This document shows, one piece after another, positions 15,296-21,892 of a DNA stretch of 21,892 nt (position 1 is its first letter; each line of letters starts with the position of its first letter). The position numbers and the translations under genes are program-made. The stretch covers positions 1-21,892 of the forward strand of contig JAZNVL010000061.1 of NCBI GenBank assembly GCA_045592785.1, read 5' to 3'. The notes beneath the pieces are model-generated. The model was not told where the DNA came from. It did no database searches and worked only from the letters and a program-made list of their open reading frames with translations. The stretch is from RGIG8244 sp045592785 (GTDB lineage Bacteria; Verrucomicrobiota; Lentisphaeria; Victivallales; UBA1829).

Positions 15296-16129
15296 TTACT
15301 TGGCGACCGGCTGCCAGAGACTGTTCTCATCCCCCCGGAAGTTCAACGGCGTATCTTCGTGATCCGTCAGGCGGACTTGCAGTTTCTGCACTTTCCCACC
15401 CGCTTTCATTTGTATGAAAAGCACATTGTCCCCCGCTTGCAGGGGAACCGTTACGGCGCGATAATTGGACCGGAAGGAAAATGGTTTCTTCCCCGAAGCA
15501 AGAACCGTTTTCCCGTTCAAATGAACCGTCACAAAGCCATCGGCTTTCACCAGAAGTTTCGCATGTTCACGGGCGTTTTCCGCTTTCAGAACGGTCAAAA
15601 GACGGATCTCTTTCCCCGCCGGAACTCCCCCCGGACACGCTCTGCGTACATTGATATCGCCCTTGATCTCGGTAAAACGGTATGCCGTCCAGCCATCCGG
15701 GCAAATCCCGTCTGCACATACCGGGATCGCATCCTGCGGGTCCGCTACCGTCACCGCCCAGTCACGAAGACAGGTATCGACGATAAAACGGCAGCTTTCC
15801 AATGATTCCGGATTCACCGGGATCCGACGGTCCGCGGCATCGGAGCGGACAAGCAGAACACCCGCCTGACGCTGTGCCTGATGCAGTCCGCGGAGTGTTT
15901 CACGGGGCGCATAACTTTTCTTTTTGCCCGGTTTCGGTGAGTTCGGGGTCCGGGTATATTCCGGCGGCTCATCAAAACGGATCAACAGAGAAGACGCCAT
16001 GTCAGAAAGGGCAAATTTCCATTCTGCGCAACACCAGGCACCGGCGATGAAGAGCAGAAGACAAATCGAAACGATCCGTTGCCGGATAAAATCTTTCCAC
16101 GTTGTTTTACTGGTACTCATAAAGGGCAT
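15296..16129 (-). CDS. Membrane-anchored beta-sandwich protein
   Basis: This 277-residue protein has a short cytoplasmic start and one membrane helix (about 16-32, RIVSICLLLFIAGAWCC), with the rest outside. A Pro/Lys linker (PKPGKKK) follows. The C-terminal 90 residues form a jelly-roll-like beta domain with VTVHLNGKTVL and VPLQAGDNVLFIQM, the pattern of sugar-binding or accessory domains in glycoside hydrolases. The frame is open up to 16237, but that would run into the preceding gene; ATGs at 16129 or 16120 are the sensible starts, and neither has a strong ribosome site. It follows the BamE-like lipoprotein gene by about 25 nt. Carbohydrate binding is inference; no catalytic motif is seen. 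Confidence 0.6.
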   Translation of the reverse strand: MPFMSTSKTTWKDFIRQRIVSICLLLFIAGAWCCAEWKFALSDMASSLLIRFDEPPEYTRTPNSPKPGKKKSYAPRETLRGLHQAQRQAGVLLVRSDAADRRIPVNPESLESCRFIVDTCLRDWAVTVADPQDAIPVCADGICPDGWTAYRFTEIKGDINVRRACPGGVPAGKEIRLLTVLKAENAREHAKLLVKADGFVTVHLNGKTVLASGKKPFSFRSNYRAVTVPLQAGDNVLFIQMKAGGKVQKLQVRLTDHEDTPLNFRGDENSLWQPVAK

Positions 16130-16154
16130 CCATGCTGTCCGCAAGACGGAAAGG

Positions 16155-16523
16155 TCATTTAATGGTACTGTCGATAGCCTGCTGTGACCAATCCGCAAGG
16201 GAATAATTCTTGTTATAGTATTCGTATCCGAAACCAATCAGACGGCCGTCATACGCATCGAAAACAAAGGGCGTACATTCATCCCGGGTCACAAGACCGT
16301 CATACCACTTCGGATCGGAGTAATAGAACACCACATTTTTCTCCTGGAACGTACCGCGGGGCGGTTCGCCCATGATCTCCGTGACCTGTTCCCGGGTCAT
16401 ACCGAGCCGGATCTGGGCCATCTTGGACCGGTTTTCTTTTGCTTCATAATATCCGCAAGCGGTAAAGAAAGAAAGCAAACAAATCGCTGCGGCTGCGAAC
16501 AAACATTTTCGTAATATATCCAT
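16155..16523 (-). CDS. BamE/SmpA-like small lipoprotein
   Basis: This 122-residue protein has a lipoprotein-type signal ending in FFTAC, with Cys23 as the likely lipidated residue. The mature part has IRLGMTREQVTEIMGEPP, the hallmark of the BamE/SmpA and DUF3192-like fold, in which two helices pack on a small beta sheet. Aromatic strands (FYYSDPKWYDG, GFGYEYYNKNY) follow. BamE itself is part of the outer-membrane protein assembly machine, but many proteins with this fold have other roles, so I do not name it bamE. AGGAG lies 7 nt before the ATG, and a strong promoter is at 16547-16575. Confidence 0.75.
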   Translation of the reverse strand: MDILRKCLFAAAAICLLSFFTACGYYEAKENRSKMAQIRLGMTREQVTEIMGEPPRGTFQEKNVVFYYSDPKWYDGLVTRDECTPFVFDAYDGRLIGFGYEYYNKNYSLADWSQQAIDSTIK

Positions 16524-16546
16524 ACTATTCTCCTGAAAAACAGCGT

Positions 16547-16575
16547 ACTATATCACAGTTTCAGCGCAGATGCAA
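16547..16575 (-). promoter_or_regulatory. Promoter of the BamE-like gene
   Basis: On the minus strand, TTGCAT (16570-16575) and TATAGT (16547-16552) are exactly 17 bp apart. Transcription would start near 16540, giving a leader of about 17 nt. Confidence 0.7.
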
Positions 16576-16657
16576 ATAAAAAAACGGAAAAACAAGAGAG
16601 AAATCATAAAGTTTGCCGTAAAAATGAAAAAAATTGCATTTTTTTTACATTTCACAC

Positions 16658-16685
16658 TTGCAATCCGCGGTTTTGCAATTAAAAT
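16658..16685 (+). promoter_or_regulatory. Promoter of the LysM lipoprotein gene
   Basis: TTGCAA (16658-16663) and TAAAAT (16680-16685) are separated by 16 bp. A T-tract and the string CATTTCACACTTGCA precede the -35 box, much as in front of tRNA-Leu at 21447-21462. GGAGG lies 9-10 nt before the ATG at 16739. Confidence 0.6.
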
Positions 16686-16738
16686 ATAGGGTAGCAGTTT
16701 TTTAACATAACCCAGCAACTTTTTGGAGGCTTAATTTT

Positions 16739-17827
16739 ATGAAATCTTTCCGCTTCGCAAGCCGGTACACATATCTCTGGATTCCCGCATGTGCCGCTTC
16801 TCTTCTGTGTGCAGCTGGCTGCACACGTCATTCCGAACTCCCTCTGCCCCACGGTGCTTACGTTTCTCCTGCGGAACAGCCCGCCATCGGCAGTCAGGAT
16901 GCAGTCCCCGCAGAAACTTCGATCAACACACTGAAAGATGTCCCCGCACAGAAAGATGTCGTTGTGATCGACGAAACGTTCGAAATACAGCCGGAGATCC
17001 CGGAAGCAACAGTGGATGTTCGCCGTCCGGAAATGGAACCTGAACAGACAGCTCCCGCCCCCAAACCGGCGGAATCCGCCGATAAGATCTACGTTGTCAG
17101 GAAAGGGGATACGGTTTCCGCGATCGCCAAAGCGCATCGTATTTCCACCAAAGCCCTTGCGGATTATAACGGAATCGATGTCAAGAAGGCATTGATCTTC
17201 CCCGGACAGAAATTACGGATCCCGGCAACGGCTGCTGTGGCTGCTGCTCCCGCGGATGCAAAAAAGACGGCTGACTCCGGCAAAGTATACACTGTCAAAG
17301 CCGGCGATACACTCGGAATCATCGCCTTCAATCACGGGATCAAAACGGAAAAGTTGGTCGAACTCAATGGTCTTGACGTGAAAAAGCCCATTCAGACCGG
17401 ACAGGAACTGCGTTTGCCCGAAGGCGCAAAGCTCAAACCCCAGGATAAACAGTTGAAACCGCTGAAAGCGAATGAAAAGAAGCCCGCTGCGAAACCCGCA
17501 CAGCCCCAGGCGAAAAAGCCCGTCGTGAAGGTGGAAAAGCCCGTTGCGACCCCCGAACCCGCTCCCGCAAAAGTGGAACCCGTCAAGACGGATGCTGCCC
17601 CGGTCAAAGTGGAACCAGTCAAAGAAGAACCTGCAAAAGTCGTTCCTGTGGAAGATTCGTTTGCGGATGCAGAGATCCTCAGCATGACTCTTCCCCGTGC
17701 CATGACGCTGGAAGAAGCGGCGAAGAACTTTGACCGTCCTTATGCTGCGCTGAAGAAACTGAATCCCGGTATTGCGGAAGATACCGTTCTTGATGCCGGT
17801 ACCGACATCAAGATCCCGCTGTTCTGA
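16739..17827 (+). CDS. LysM-domain lipoprotein
   Basis: This 362-residue envelope protein has a signal sequence ending in LLCAAGC; Cys28 is the probable lipid anchor, with Ala at -3, which is less usual. An acidic, Pro-rich spacer (29-115) follows. LysM 1 is at about 116-163 (YVVRKGDTVSAIAKAHRIS) and LysM 2 at about 182-228 (YTVKAGDTLGIIAFNHGIK). A long linker of Pro-Lys-Val-Glu repeats (230-310) leads to a third, divergent LysM-like segment at about 311-362 (LEEAAKNFDRPYAALKKLNPG). LysM modules bind peptidoglycan glycan strands, so this protein probably ties the outer membrane to the cell wall. No catalytic domain is present. The next gene begins 8 nt downstream. Confidence 0.88.
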   Translation: MKSFRFASRYTYLWIPACAASLLCAAGCTRHSELPLPHGAYVSPAEQPAIGSQDAVPAETSINTLKDVPAQKDVVVIDETFEIQPEIPEATVDVRRPEMEPEQTAPAPKPAESADKIYVVRKGDTVSAIAKAHRISTKALADYNGIDVKKALIFPGQKLRIPATAAVAAAPADAKKTADSGKVYTVKAGDTLGIIAFNHGIKTEKLVELNGLDVKKPIQTGQELRLPEGAKLKPQDKQLKPLKANEKKPAAKPAQPQAKKPVVKVEKPVATPEPAPAKVEPVKTDAAPVKVEPVKEEPAKVVPVEDSFADAEILSMTLPRAMTLEEAAKNFDRPYAALKKLNPGIAEDTVLDAGTDIKIPLF

Positions 17828-17835
17828 GCAGAAGA

Positions 17836-19602
17836 GTGAAATTCAGAGAAATAACAGGCGCAGCTGTCCTCGTGGCGGTTTGCGCCTTTCTTACTTGTAT
17901 CTTCCTGAGAAACGGTGTCTTTTTTGTCAACGACAACCATTTCTCAACCCCTGTATTTTTCTGGTATACGGCTGGCGTTTTTTTCGCGTTCGCCTGCGCC
18001 ATTGCCATCGCAAAATTCAAGCCGGCACTCTGTTTTGCCGCCGCAATTCCACTCATCGGACTTCTCGTTTATTACGACAAACTTTTTTCGATTTCCCTGC
18101 ATGGACTCCTCATTCTTGCCGCCGCCCCGATTCTGGCGGTCGCGGACACATCGAAACGCTCCCGTTTTCTGATGCTTACCGGTTGCATGATCGGGGCATT
18201 TGGTGCATTGTGTGAACACAGAAGTCTGTCGATCACCATCCTCCTTATCCCGGCTGTCATCTGTACTCTTCTGGCACATCCGCCGAAATTCCGGTATCGT
18301 CTGACCGCGATCTGGCTGTTCCTGCTGCTGTCCACACTGTATATGTTCCGGTTCGGAAAAGAATACTCCGGCACATCGATCCCGTACGCCACGATGAAAG
18401 AATATTATGAACTGACCATGCTGCTTTCTGCGGAAAACAGTTCCGTTCCCGGGAACATCCATTTCGTAAAGGAAAAAACGGACTGCAGAAACGTACAGGA
18501 ACTTTCGCTGCACATTCTCTCATCTTCTCTGGGACCGTATACGCCCAGTCAATATTCCGCTGAAATGCTCCGTGCCATTCTCGCGAAAGGAAACAAAGTT
18601 CCTCCTGCCCCATGGGATGCCGCCGTGATTTCCATCGATCCCACTTACGAAAGGAAGCCTGATGTTTCCGGTACGCTGGAACACCTTCAAGCACTCAAAA
18701 ATCGCTTACCGGAATCGTGTTTTCTCGGGGTCCGCCTCCCCGATGATCCCGAATACGCATTGCGCATCGTGACAAACCTGAAACATCTTTACAAACACGT
18801 TGGTATTTTCCGCTGGAGTGCACAGTATGCCATCGCATCCGATACAGATGAGATCATCACCGATGCCGATGAACTGGATCAACGGGCGGAACGCGGAAAA
18901 GTCTATATAAAAATGCTCGCGCCGGAAAATCTTCTGGCATACGCACTCCCGCTCCATCAGGACCGGATCGCAACCGATGCCATGCTGGAACAAGCCGCTC
19001 AGTCTCCGGTCTTCACAGAAAAAGAGTCCCGGGTCCTGTTGGGCAGCGTATTTACCGCGACCTGCCGACATCTGCTCTGGCTCGTACCGCTCCTGCTCGT
19101 GACATATTTCATCATCCGTTACTGGCGCGCCGGATTTCCCGACGGAAAAGTCCCGTTCCAATCGCTGGAAGATGGTTTTGTGTTGTCATTCGCCGCCGCA
19201 TATACGGCATGTCAGCCCGTTTTTGAGAAAAGCGTACCGGTGGAAACATGGATCCCATTACTGGTCTGCACCATCTCCGGGATCGCGCTGTTCTCCTTCC
19301 CGTTCCATGGCAAAACCAATATATTCCACCGCATCATCCCGCTGGTGATCCTGGCGGCAATGGTATTGCTCAATCTGCCGTCGTATTTCATTGCGGCACT
19401 TCTGGGATTCTGTATCATGCAGAATTACAACCGGATCCGGCAACCGGACTGTTTCCTGTTCCTTACCGGGCTCGCCATTGGAATCGCACTTGCTCCATTC
19501 TGCTGTTTCCAGCAATGGATCGCATATCCGGTGTCCGGGTGCATCCTGCTCTACTTTATCATGACTGACAGAGAGGGATCACAGATACCCCGTCCGGAAT
19601 GA
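17836..19602 (+). CDS. Polytopic membrane protein with degenerate spermidine-synthase-like core
   Basis: This 588-residue protein starts at GTG, 8 nt after the LysM gene, with a weak AGAAG site. About seven membrane helices occupy residues 6-172, a soluble region about 175-415, and five or six more helices 416-580. The soluble part contains WDAAVISIDP, then a helix, a RLPESCFLGVRLPD strand and a VGIFRWSAQYAIAS strand. This order is like the second half of spermidine-synthase methyltransferase folds. The glycine-rich cofactor site is not recognisable, so enzymatic activity is doubtful. Membrane proteins with a fused SpeE-like domain are known in many bacteria. The 3' end overlaps larA on the other strand by 44 nt. 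Confidence 0.6.
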   Translation: MKFREITGAAVLVAVCAFLTCIFLRNGVFFVNDNHFSTPVFFWYTAGVFFAFACAIAIAKFKPALCFAAAIPLIGLLVYYDKLFSISLHGLLILAAAPILAVADTSKRSRFLMLTGCMIGAFGALCEHRSLSITILLIPAVICTLLAHPPKFRYRLTAIWLFLLLSTLYMFRFGKEYSGTSIPYATMKEYYELTMLLSAENSSVPGNIHFVKEKTDCRNVQELSLHILSSSLGPYTPSQYSAEMLRAILAKGNKVPPAPWDAAVISIDPTYERKPDVSGTLEHLQALKNRLPESCFLGVRLPDDPEYALRIVTNLKHLYKHVGIFRWSAQYAIASDTDEIITDADELDQRAERGKVYIKMLAPENLLAYALPLHQDRIATDAMLEQAAQSPVFTEKESRVLLGSVFTATCRHLLWLVPLLLVTYFIIRYWRAGFPDGKVPFQSLEDGFVLSFAAAYTACQPVFEKSVPVETWIPLLVCTISGIALFSFPFHGKTNIFHRIIPLVILAAMVLLNLPSYFIAALLGFCIMQNYNRIRQPDCFLFLTGLAIGIALAPFCCFQQWIAYPVSGCILLYFIMTDREGSQIPRPE

Positions 19603-20836
19603 TCGCGACCCGGGCAGAGCGTCCCAGTATCCCGTACGCCATTTCCAACGCATCCGCCACCGTTTCCGCCGCTTCCATGTGCATGGACCGGATCATCCCG
19701 TGATGACATCCGTCCGTCACCATGATCACATGATGCTTATCCATCACACGGGCAAGAATCTGGGATTGCCATTGGTCCGGACACGTCCGGTTCCGCGGGA
19801 TCTCCGCCAGAGATTCCCAAACCGCATGTGCCGAAGGCGCATCCGTGAATGTCCGGAGGAATGATTCGCCGCCATGACCATCCGCGCAGGATGCACACAG
19901 GATGATCACGCCGCCTTCCCGGCATACCGCCTCCCCTGCCGTCATGCCTTTCACCGATTGATATACATTCTGGTCCAGCGGATATCCGCCGTTGCTGGTG
20001 ATCACAATATCACTCATCGGCACCGGGACCGCCGCATAATCTTTCAACCACTGACAACCTTCCGCATGAGCCGTCCGGAAATCCCCGGCAAAGGCACGGA
20101 CGATCCGTTTTTCACCATCGATCACCACATTCACGATATACGCCAGATGTGCCTGCTCCGCCGCATACATCATATCAAGATGGATCGGATTGTTTTCCAG
20201 ATTCCCCGTGCGGGCATACGGACTCTGAATGAACTCCGAACAATGATTCGCCAATACCGTTTTCCGCGATGCCACACCCGGCAGAACACTCTTCCTCCCG
20301 CCCGAAAATCCCGCAAAGAAATGAGGTTCGATAAACCCTTCCGCCACCAGAAGCTCCGTCTCCATCGCCAACCGGTTCAAGATCAGATCCCCGCCCGAAG
20401 GCAGCGTGCCCACCGCGACAAGCATATCCTCATTGCCCGCATCGTGGACCACGATCTTTTCACGGGAAACGATCTCTTCCCCGAACTTCGCCACCAGTTC
20501 CTCACGGGTCGTCTCACGATGAAATCCCGTCGCGATCAGGATCGTAATGTCGATCCCCGGCGACCCGCTCCGCAACGCGCGAAGCATGTGCGGAATGATC
20601 TGTTTCGAAGGAACCGGACGCGTATGATCGCTGGCAATGATCACCGCATTGCGCTTCCCGCGTGCCAGTTCTTCCAGGGAAGGACTTCCCAATGGCGACG
20701 CCATCGCACGCAAGATTTCGGCATCACCATCGGCAACAGCCTCCGGCAATGAACTCCGGAAAACGCCGCAACAATTTGCAGCGGCAACTTCTGCGGTAAG
20801 AAAACCGCGCCCGTAAGGAATCCTGGCTTCGATCAT
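19559..20836 (-). CDS. larA: LarA-family nickel-pincer racemase/epimerase
   Basis: This 425-residue enzyme belongs to the lactate racemase (LarA) family, which interconverts 2-hydroxy acid stereoisomers with a nickel-pincer nucleotide. The residues that matter are all present: SDHTRPVPS near the N-terminus, GFHR, and the core EPHFFAGFSGGRKS. His172, Lys182 and His198 match the spacing of His174, Lys184 and His200 in Lactiplantibacillus LarA. Lys would carry the cofactor and the two His act in hydride transfer. Many LarA homologues use substrates other than lactate, so the exact reaction is open. larB, larC and larE, needed for the cofactor, are not in the window. AAGGTG precedes the start. 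It follows the small lipoprotein gene by 20 nt. Confidence 0.88.
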   Translation of the reverse strand: MIEARIPYGRGFLTAEVAAANCCGVFRSSLPEAVADGDAEILRAMASPLGSPSLEELARGKRNAVIIASDHTRPVPSKQIIPHMLRALRSGSPGIDITILIATGFHRETTREELVAKFGEEIVSREKIVVHDAGNEDMLVAVGTLPSGGDLILNRLAMETELLVAEGFIEPHFFAGFSGGRKSVLPGVASRKTVLANHCSEFIQSPYARTGNLENNPIHLDMMYAAEQAHLAYIVNVVIDGEKRIVRAFAGDFRTAHAEGCQWLKDYAAVPVPMSDIVITSNGGYPLDQNVYQSVKGMTAGEAVCREGGVIILCASCADGHGGESFLRTFTDAPSAHAVWESLAEIPRNRTCPDQWQSQILARVMDKHHVIMVTDGCHHGMIRSMHMEAAETVADALEMAYGILGRSARVAIIPDGVSVIPLCQS

Positions 20837-20856
20837 ACAATCACCTTATATCATCA

Positions 20857-21306
20857 TTATTTCGGGGGTAAACGCAAATTCTTTTCCAAATCTTTGGAAA
20901 TCATTCCGTCCGGCAGCGGTGCCGATTCCTGGGTCACACAGATCTCCAGTTCCCAGTTCTGCTTTTCCACATCCAGAGGGCCGCGCGACCGCAGGATCAA
21001 TTCCGTGATCCGGGTGATACGCCAACGCATTTCCAGAAGTCCGTATTTTGGCGCTGTATATTTTTCGCTGACCACCGGCTTGGTATTCTGCACATAATTG
21101 ATCTGCGCCGGCGTCAATTTCCGTTTCACGGATTCCGAACGGACCGCGAAACGCTTTCCATGATAGATCAGGTTTTCCAGTTCCGCGCGGGTGAGTTTAT
21201 CCTTTGCCGTCGCCTCAAAACCGGAAATAGGGCCCCGCGGAGTATAACATCCGGTCAGGCACAAACAGCATAACACCAGAAACAAACATACTTTTCCAAT
21301 AGACAT
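20857..21306 (-). CDS. Small lipoprotein of unknown function
   Basis: This 149-residue protein has a canonical lipobox, LTGC, with Cys20 as the lipidated residue after a hydrophobic Cys-rich signal. The mature part is mixed alpha/beta with a basic centre (KRFAVRSESVKRKLT) and a strand-rich C-terminal half ending in NLRLPPK. I do not recognise the family. AAGGAG lies 7 nt before the ATG, and the promoter is at 21335-21363. It is first in a two-gene unit with larA, which may be chance. Confidence 0.65.
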   Translation of the reverse strand: MSIGKVCLFLVLCCLCLTGCYTPRGPISGFEATAKDKLTRAELENLIYHGKRFAVRSESVKRKLTPAQINYVQNTKPVVSEKYTAPKYGLLEMRWRITRITELILRSRGPLDVEKQNWELEICVTQESAPLPDGMISKDLEKNLRLPPK

Positions 21307-21334
21307 AACGATCTCCTTCTGTAAAGAATGGTGT

Positions 21335-21363
21335 AATATCGTACCGGATCACTGAAAATGCAA
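21335..21363 (-). promoter_or_regulatory. Promoter of the lipoprotein-larA unit
   Basis: On the minus strand, TTGCAT (21358-21363) and GATATT (21335-21340) are 17 bp apart, with a start near 21328. The sequence TTGCATTTTCAG at this -35 is identical to that of the divergent tRNA-Leu promoter. Confidence 0.6.
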
Positions 21364-21457
21364 ATGGGAATCCGTATTTTTCCATGAAAAACGCAGGAAA
21401 AAGGACACCATACCTACATCATTTCGAATATTTTTCCGTTTTTTTTCATTTCCGCAC

Positions 21458-21485
21458 TTGCATTTTCAGAAATCGGATGTAAATT
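21458..21485 (+). promoter_or_regulatory. Promoter of tRNA-Leu
   Basis: TTGCAT (21458-21463) and TAAATT (21480-21485) are separated by 16 bp and preceded by a T-tract and CATTTCCGCAC. The predicted start near 21492 is about 22 nt before the mature tRNA, a usual distance. Confidence 0.6.
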
Positions 21486-21513
21486 AAATACTGTTCACTG
21501 AGTTGAACACTAT

Positions 21514-21597
21514 GCTCGGGTGGCGGAATGGCAGACGCGCTAGCTTGAGGTGCTAGTCACGCAAGTGGTGGAAGTTCGAGTCTTCTCCCGAGCACCA
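21514..21597 (+). tRNA. tRNA-Leu (anticodon GAG)
   Basis: The acceptor arms GCTCGGG (21514-21520) and CCCGAGC (21587-21593) pair perfectly. The anticodon stem CTAGC/GCTAG encloses the loop TTGAGGT, giving anticodon GAG. A long variable arm (TCACGCAAGTGG) marks a class II tRNA. The T-loop is TTCGAGT. The discriminator is A and CCA is encoded. It reads CUC/CUU leucine codons. Confidence 0.95.
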
Positions 21598-21609
21598 TTT
21601 TGAAAATCG

Positions 21610-21638
21610 AACCTGTGTCCCAAAACACAGGTTTTTTT
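21610..21638 (+). terminator. Intrinsic terminator after tRNA-Leu
   Basis: AACCTGTGT (21610-21618) pairs with ACACAGGTT (21625-21633) around CCCAAA, followed by T to 21638. It lies only 7 nt before the start of tRNA-Ser. Confidence 0.85.
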
Positions 21639-21645
21639 ATCTTGC

Positions 21646-21733
<88 letters not shown>

Positions 21734-21783
21734 TTTTTACGCTCAAATTTCAACAAAATGTCCCCACTTTTCCCCACTTGGGG

Positions 21784-21812
21784 TTGCAAAATGCCCATTG
21801 TTGTGCTATAAT
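21784..21812 (+). promoter_or_regulatory. Strong promoter of the gene at the right edge
   Basis: TTGCAA (21784-21789) and a perfect TATAAT (21807-21812) are separated by 17 bp. The start would be near 21819, about 24 nt before the ATG at 21843. A CCCCA-CT-TGGGG dyad overlaps the upstream edge (21772-21783) and could be an operator. Confidence 0.8.
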
Positions 21813-21842
21813 CAGCCATAACCTGTTATTTTAGGTATTCGT

Positions 21843-21892
21843 ATGGCAAAAGCAAAAAACAAGGTTGAGTCTGTGAAACTTGAATTCGGATC
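21843..21892 (+). CDS. Start of an unidentified gene (3' partial)
   Basis: An ATG at 21843 opens a frame that stays open to the window edge, giving MAKAKNKVESVKLEFG and one further residue. The strong promoter at 21784 and a weak TAGGT site before the ATG support it as a real start. The basic start is not diagnostic. A position downstream of tRNA-Ser would suit an integrase, but nothing in the visible residues shows this. Confidence 0.5.
   Translation, partial: MAKAKNKVESVKLEFG

Overview
The window is chromosomal DNA of a Gram-negative-type bacterium, most likely a member of the PVC superphylum, with Lentisphaerota/Verrucomicrobiota the best guess. The reasons are a cluster of prepilin-like proteins with FTLIE/FTLLE N-termini that lack the usual Gly before the cleavage site, a Ser/Thr kinase with an N-terminal zinc ribbon, several lipoproteins and LysM proteins, and moderate GC content with AT-rich intergenic regions. 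This assignment is inference; no rRNA is present.

Layout. (1) 1-2864, plus strand: the end of a sugar-alcohol-type SDR dehydrogenase, a PHP-like metal hydrolase, a membrane protein with a HELSH zinc-protease motif, and a secreted DUF2059 protein. A strong bidirectional terminator follows at 2974-3007, preceded by a run of 10-bp repeats. (2) 3032-5205, minus strand: tyrS followed by an amidohydrolase. (3) 5512-15289, plus strand: one long, tightly packed gene series. It encodes GspI/PilV-like, GspJ-like and giant GspK-like pseudopilins, a secreted protein of unknown function and a GspH/FimT-like pseudopilin, then a zinc-ribbon transmembrane Ser/Thr kinase, a phosphoglycolate-phosphatase-like HAD hydrolase and an M20 amidohydrolase. 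(4) 15296-16523, minus: a BamE/SmpA-like lipoprotein and a membrane-anchored beta-sandwich protein. (5) 16739-19602, plus: a LysM lipoprotein and a polytopic membrane protein with a degenerate spermidine-synthase-like core. (6) 19559-21306, minus: a small lipoprotein and a LarA-family nickel-pincer enzyme, the latter overlapping its convergent neighbour by 44 nt. (7) 21514-21733: tRNA-Leu(GAG) and tRNA-Ser(TGA) separated by an intrinsic terminator, then a strong promoter and the first codons of another gene.

The most interesting unit is region 3. It holds a full set of minor-pseudopilin types (H, I, J, K), which in type II secretion systems form the tip of the pseudopilus. Here they sit without ATPase, secretin or major pilin, and appear co-transcribed with a transmembrane kinase whose C-terminal half lies outside the cytoplasm. 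A surface or envelope-sensing tip complex linked to phospho-signalling is a reasonable hypothesis that the sequence does not prove.

A second recurring signal is promoter structure: five of the seven promoters I could place have a TTGCA(A/T) -35 box rather than TTGACA.
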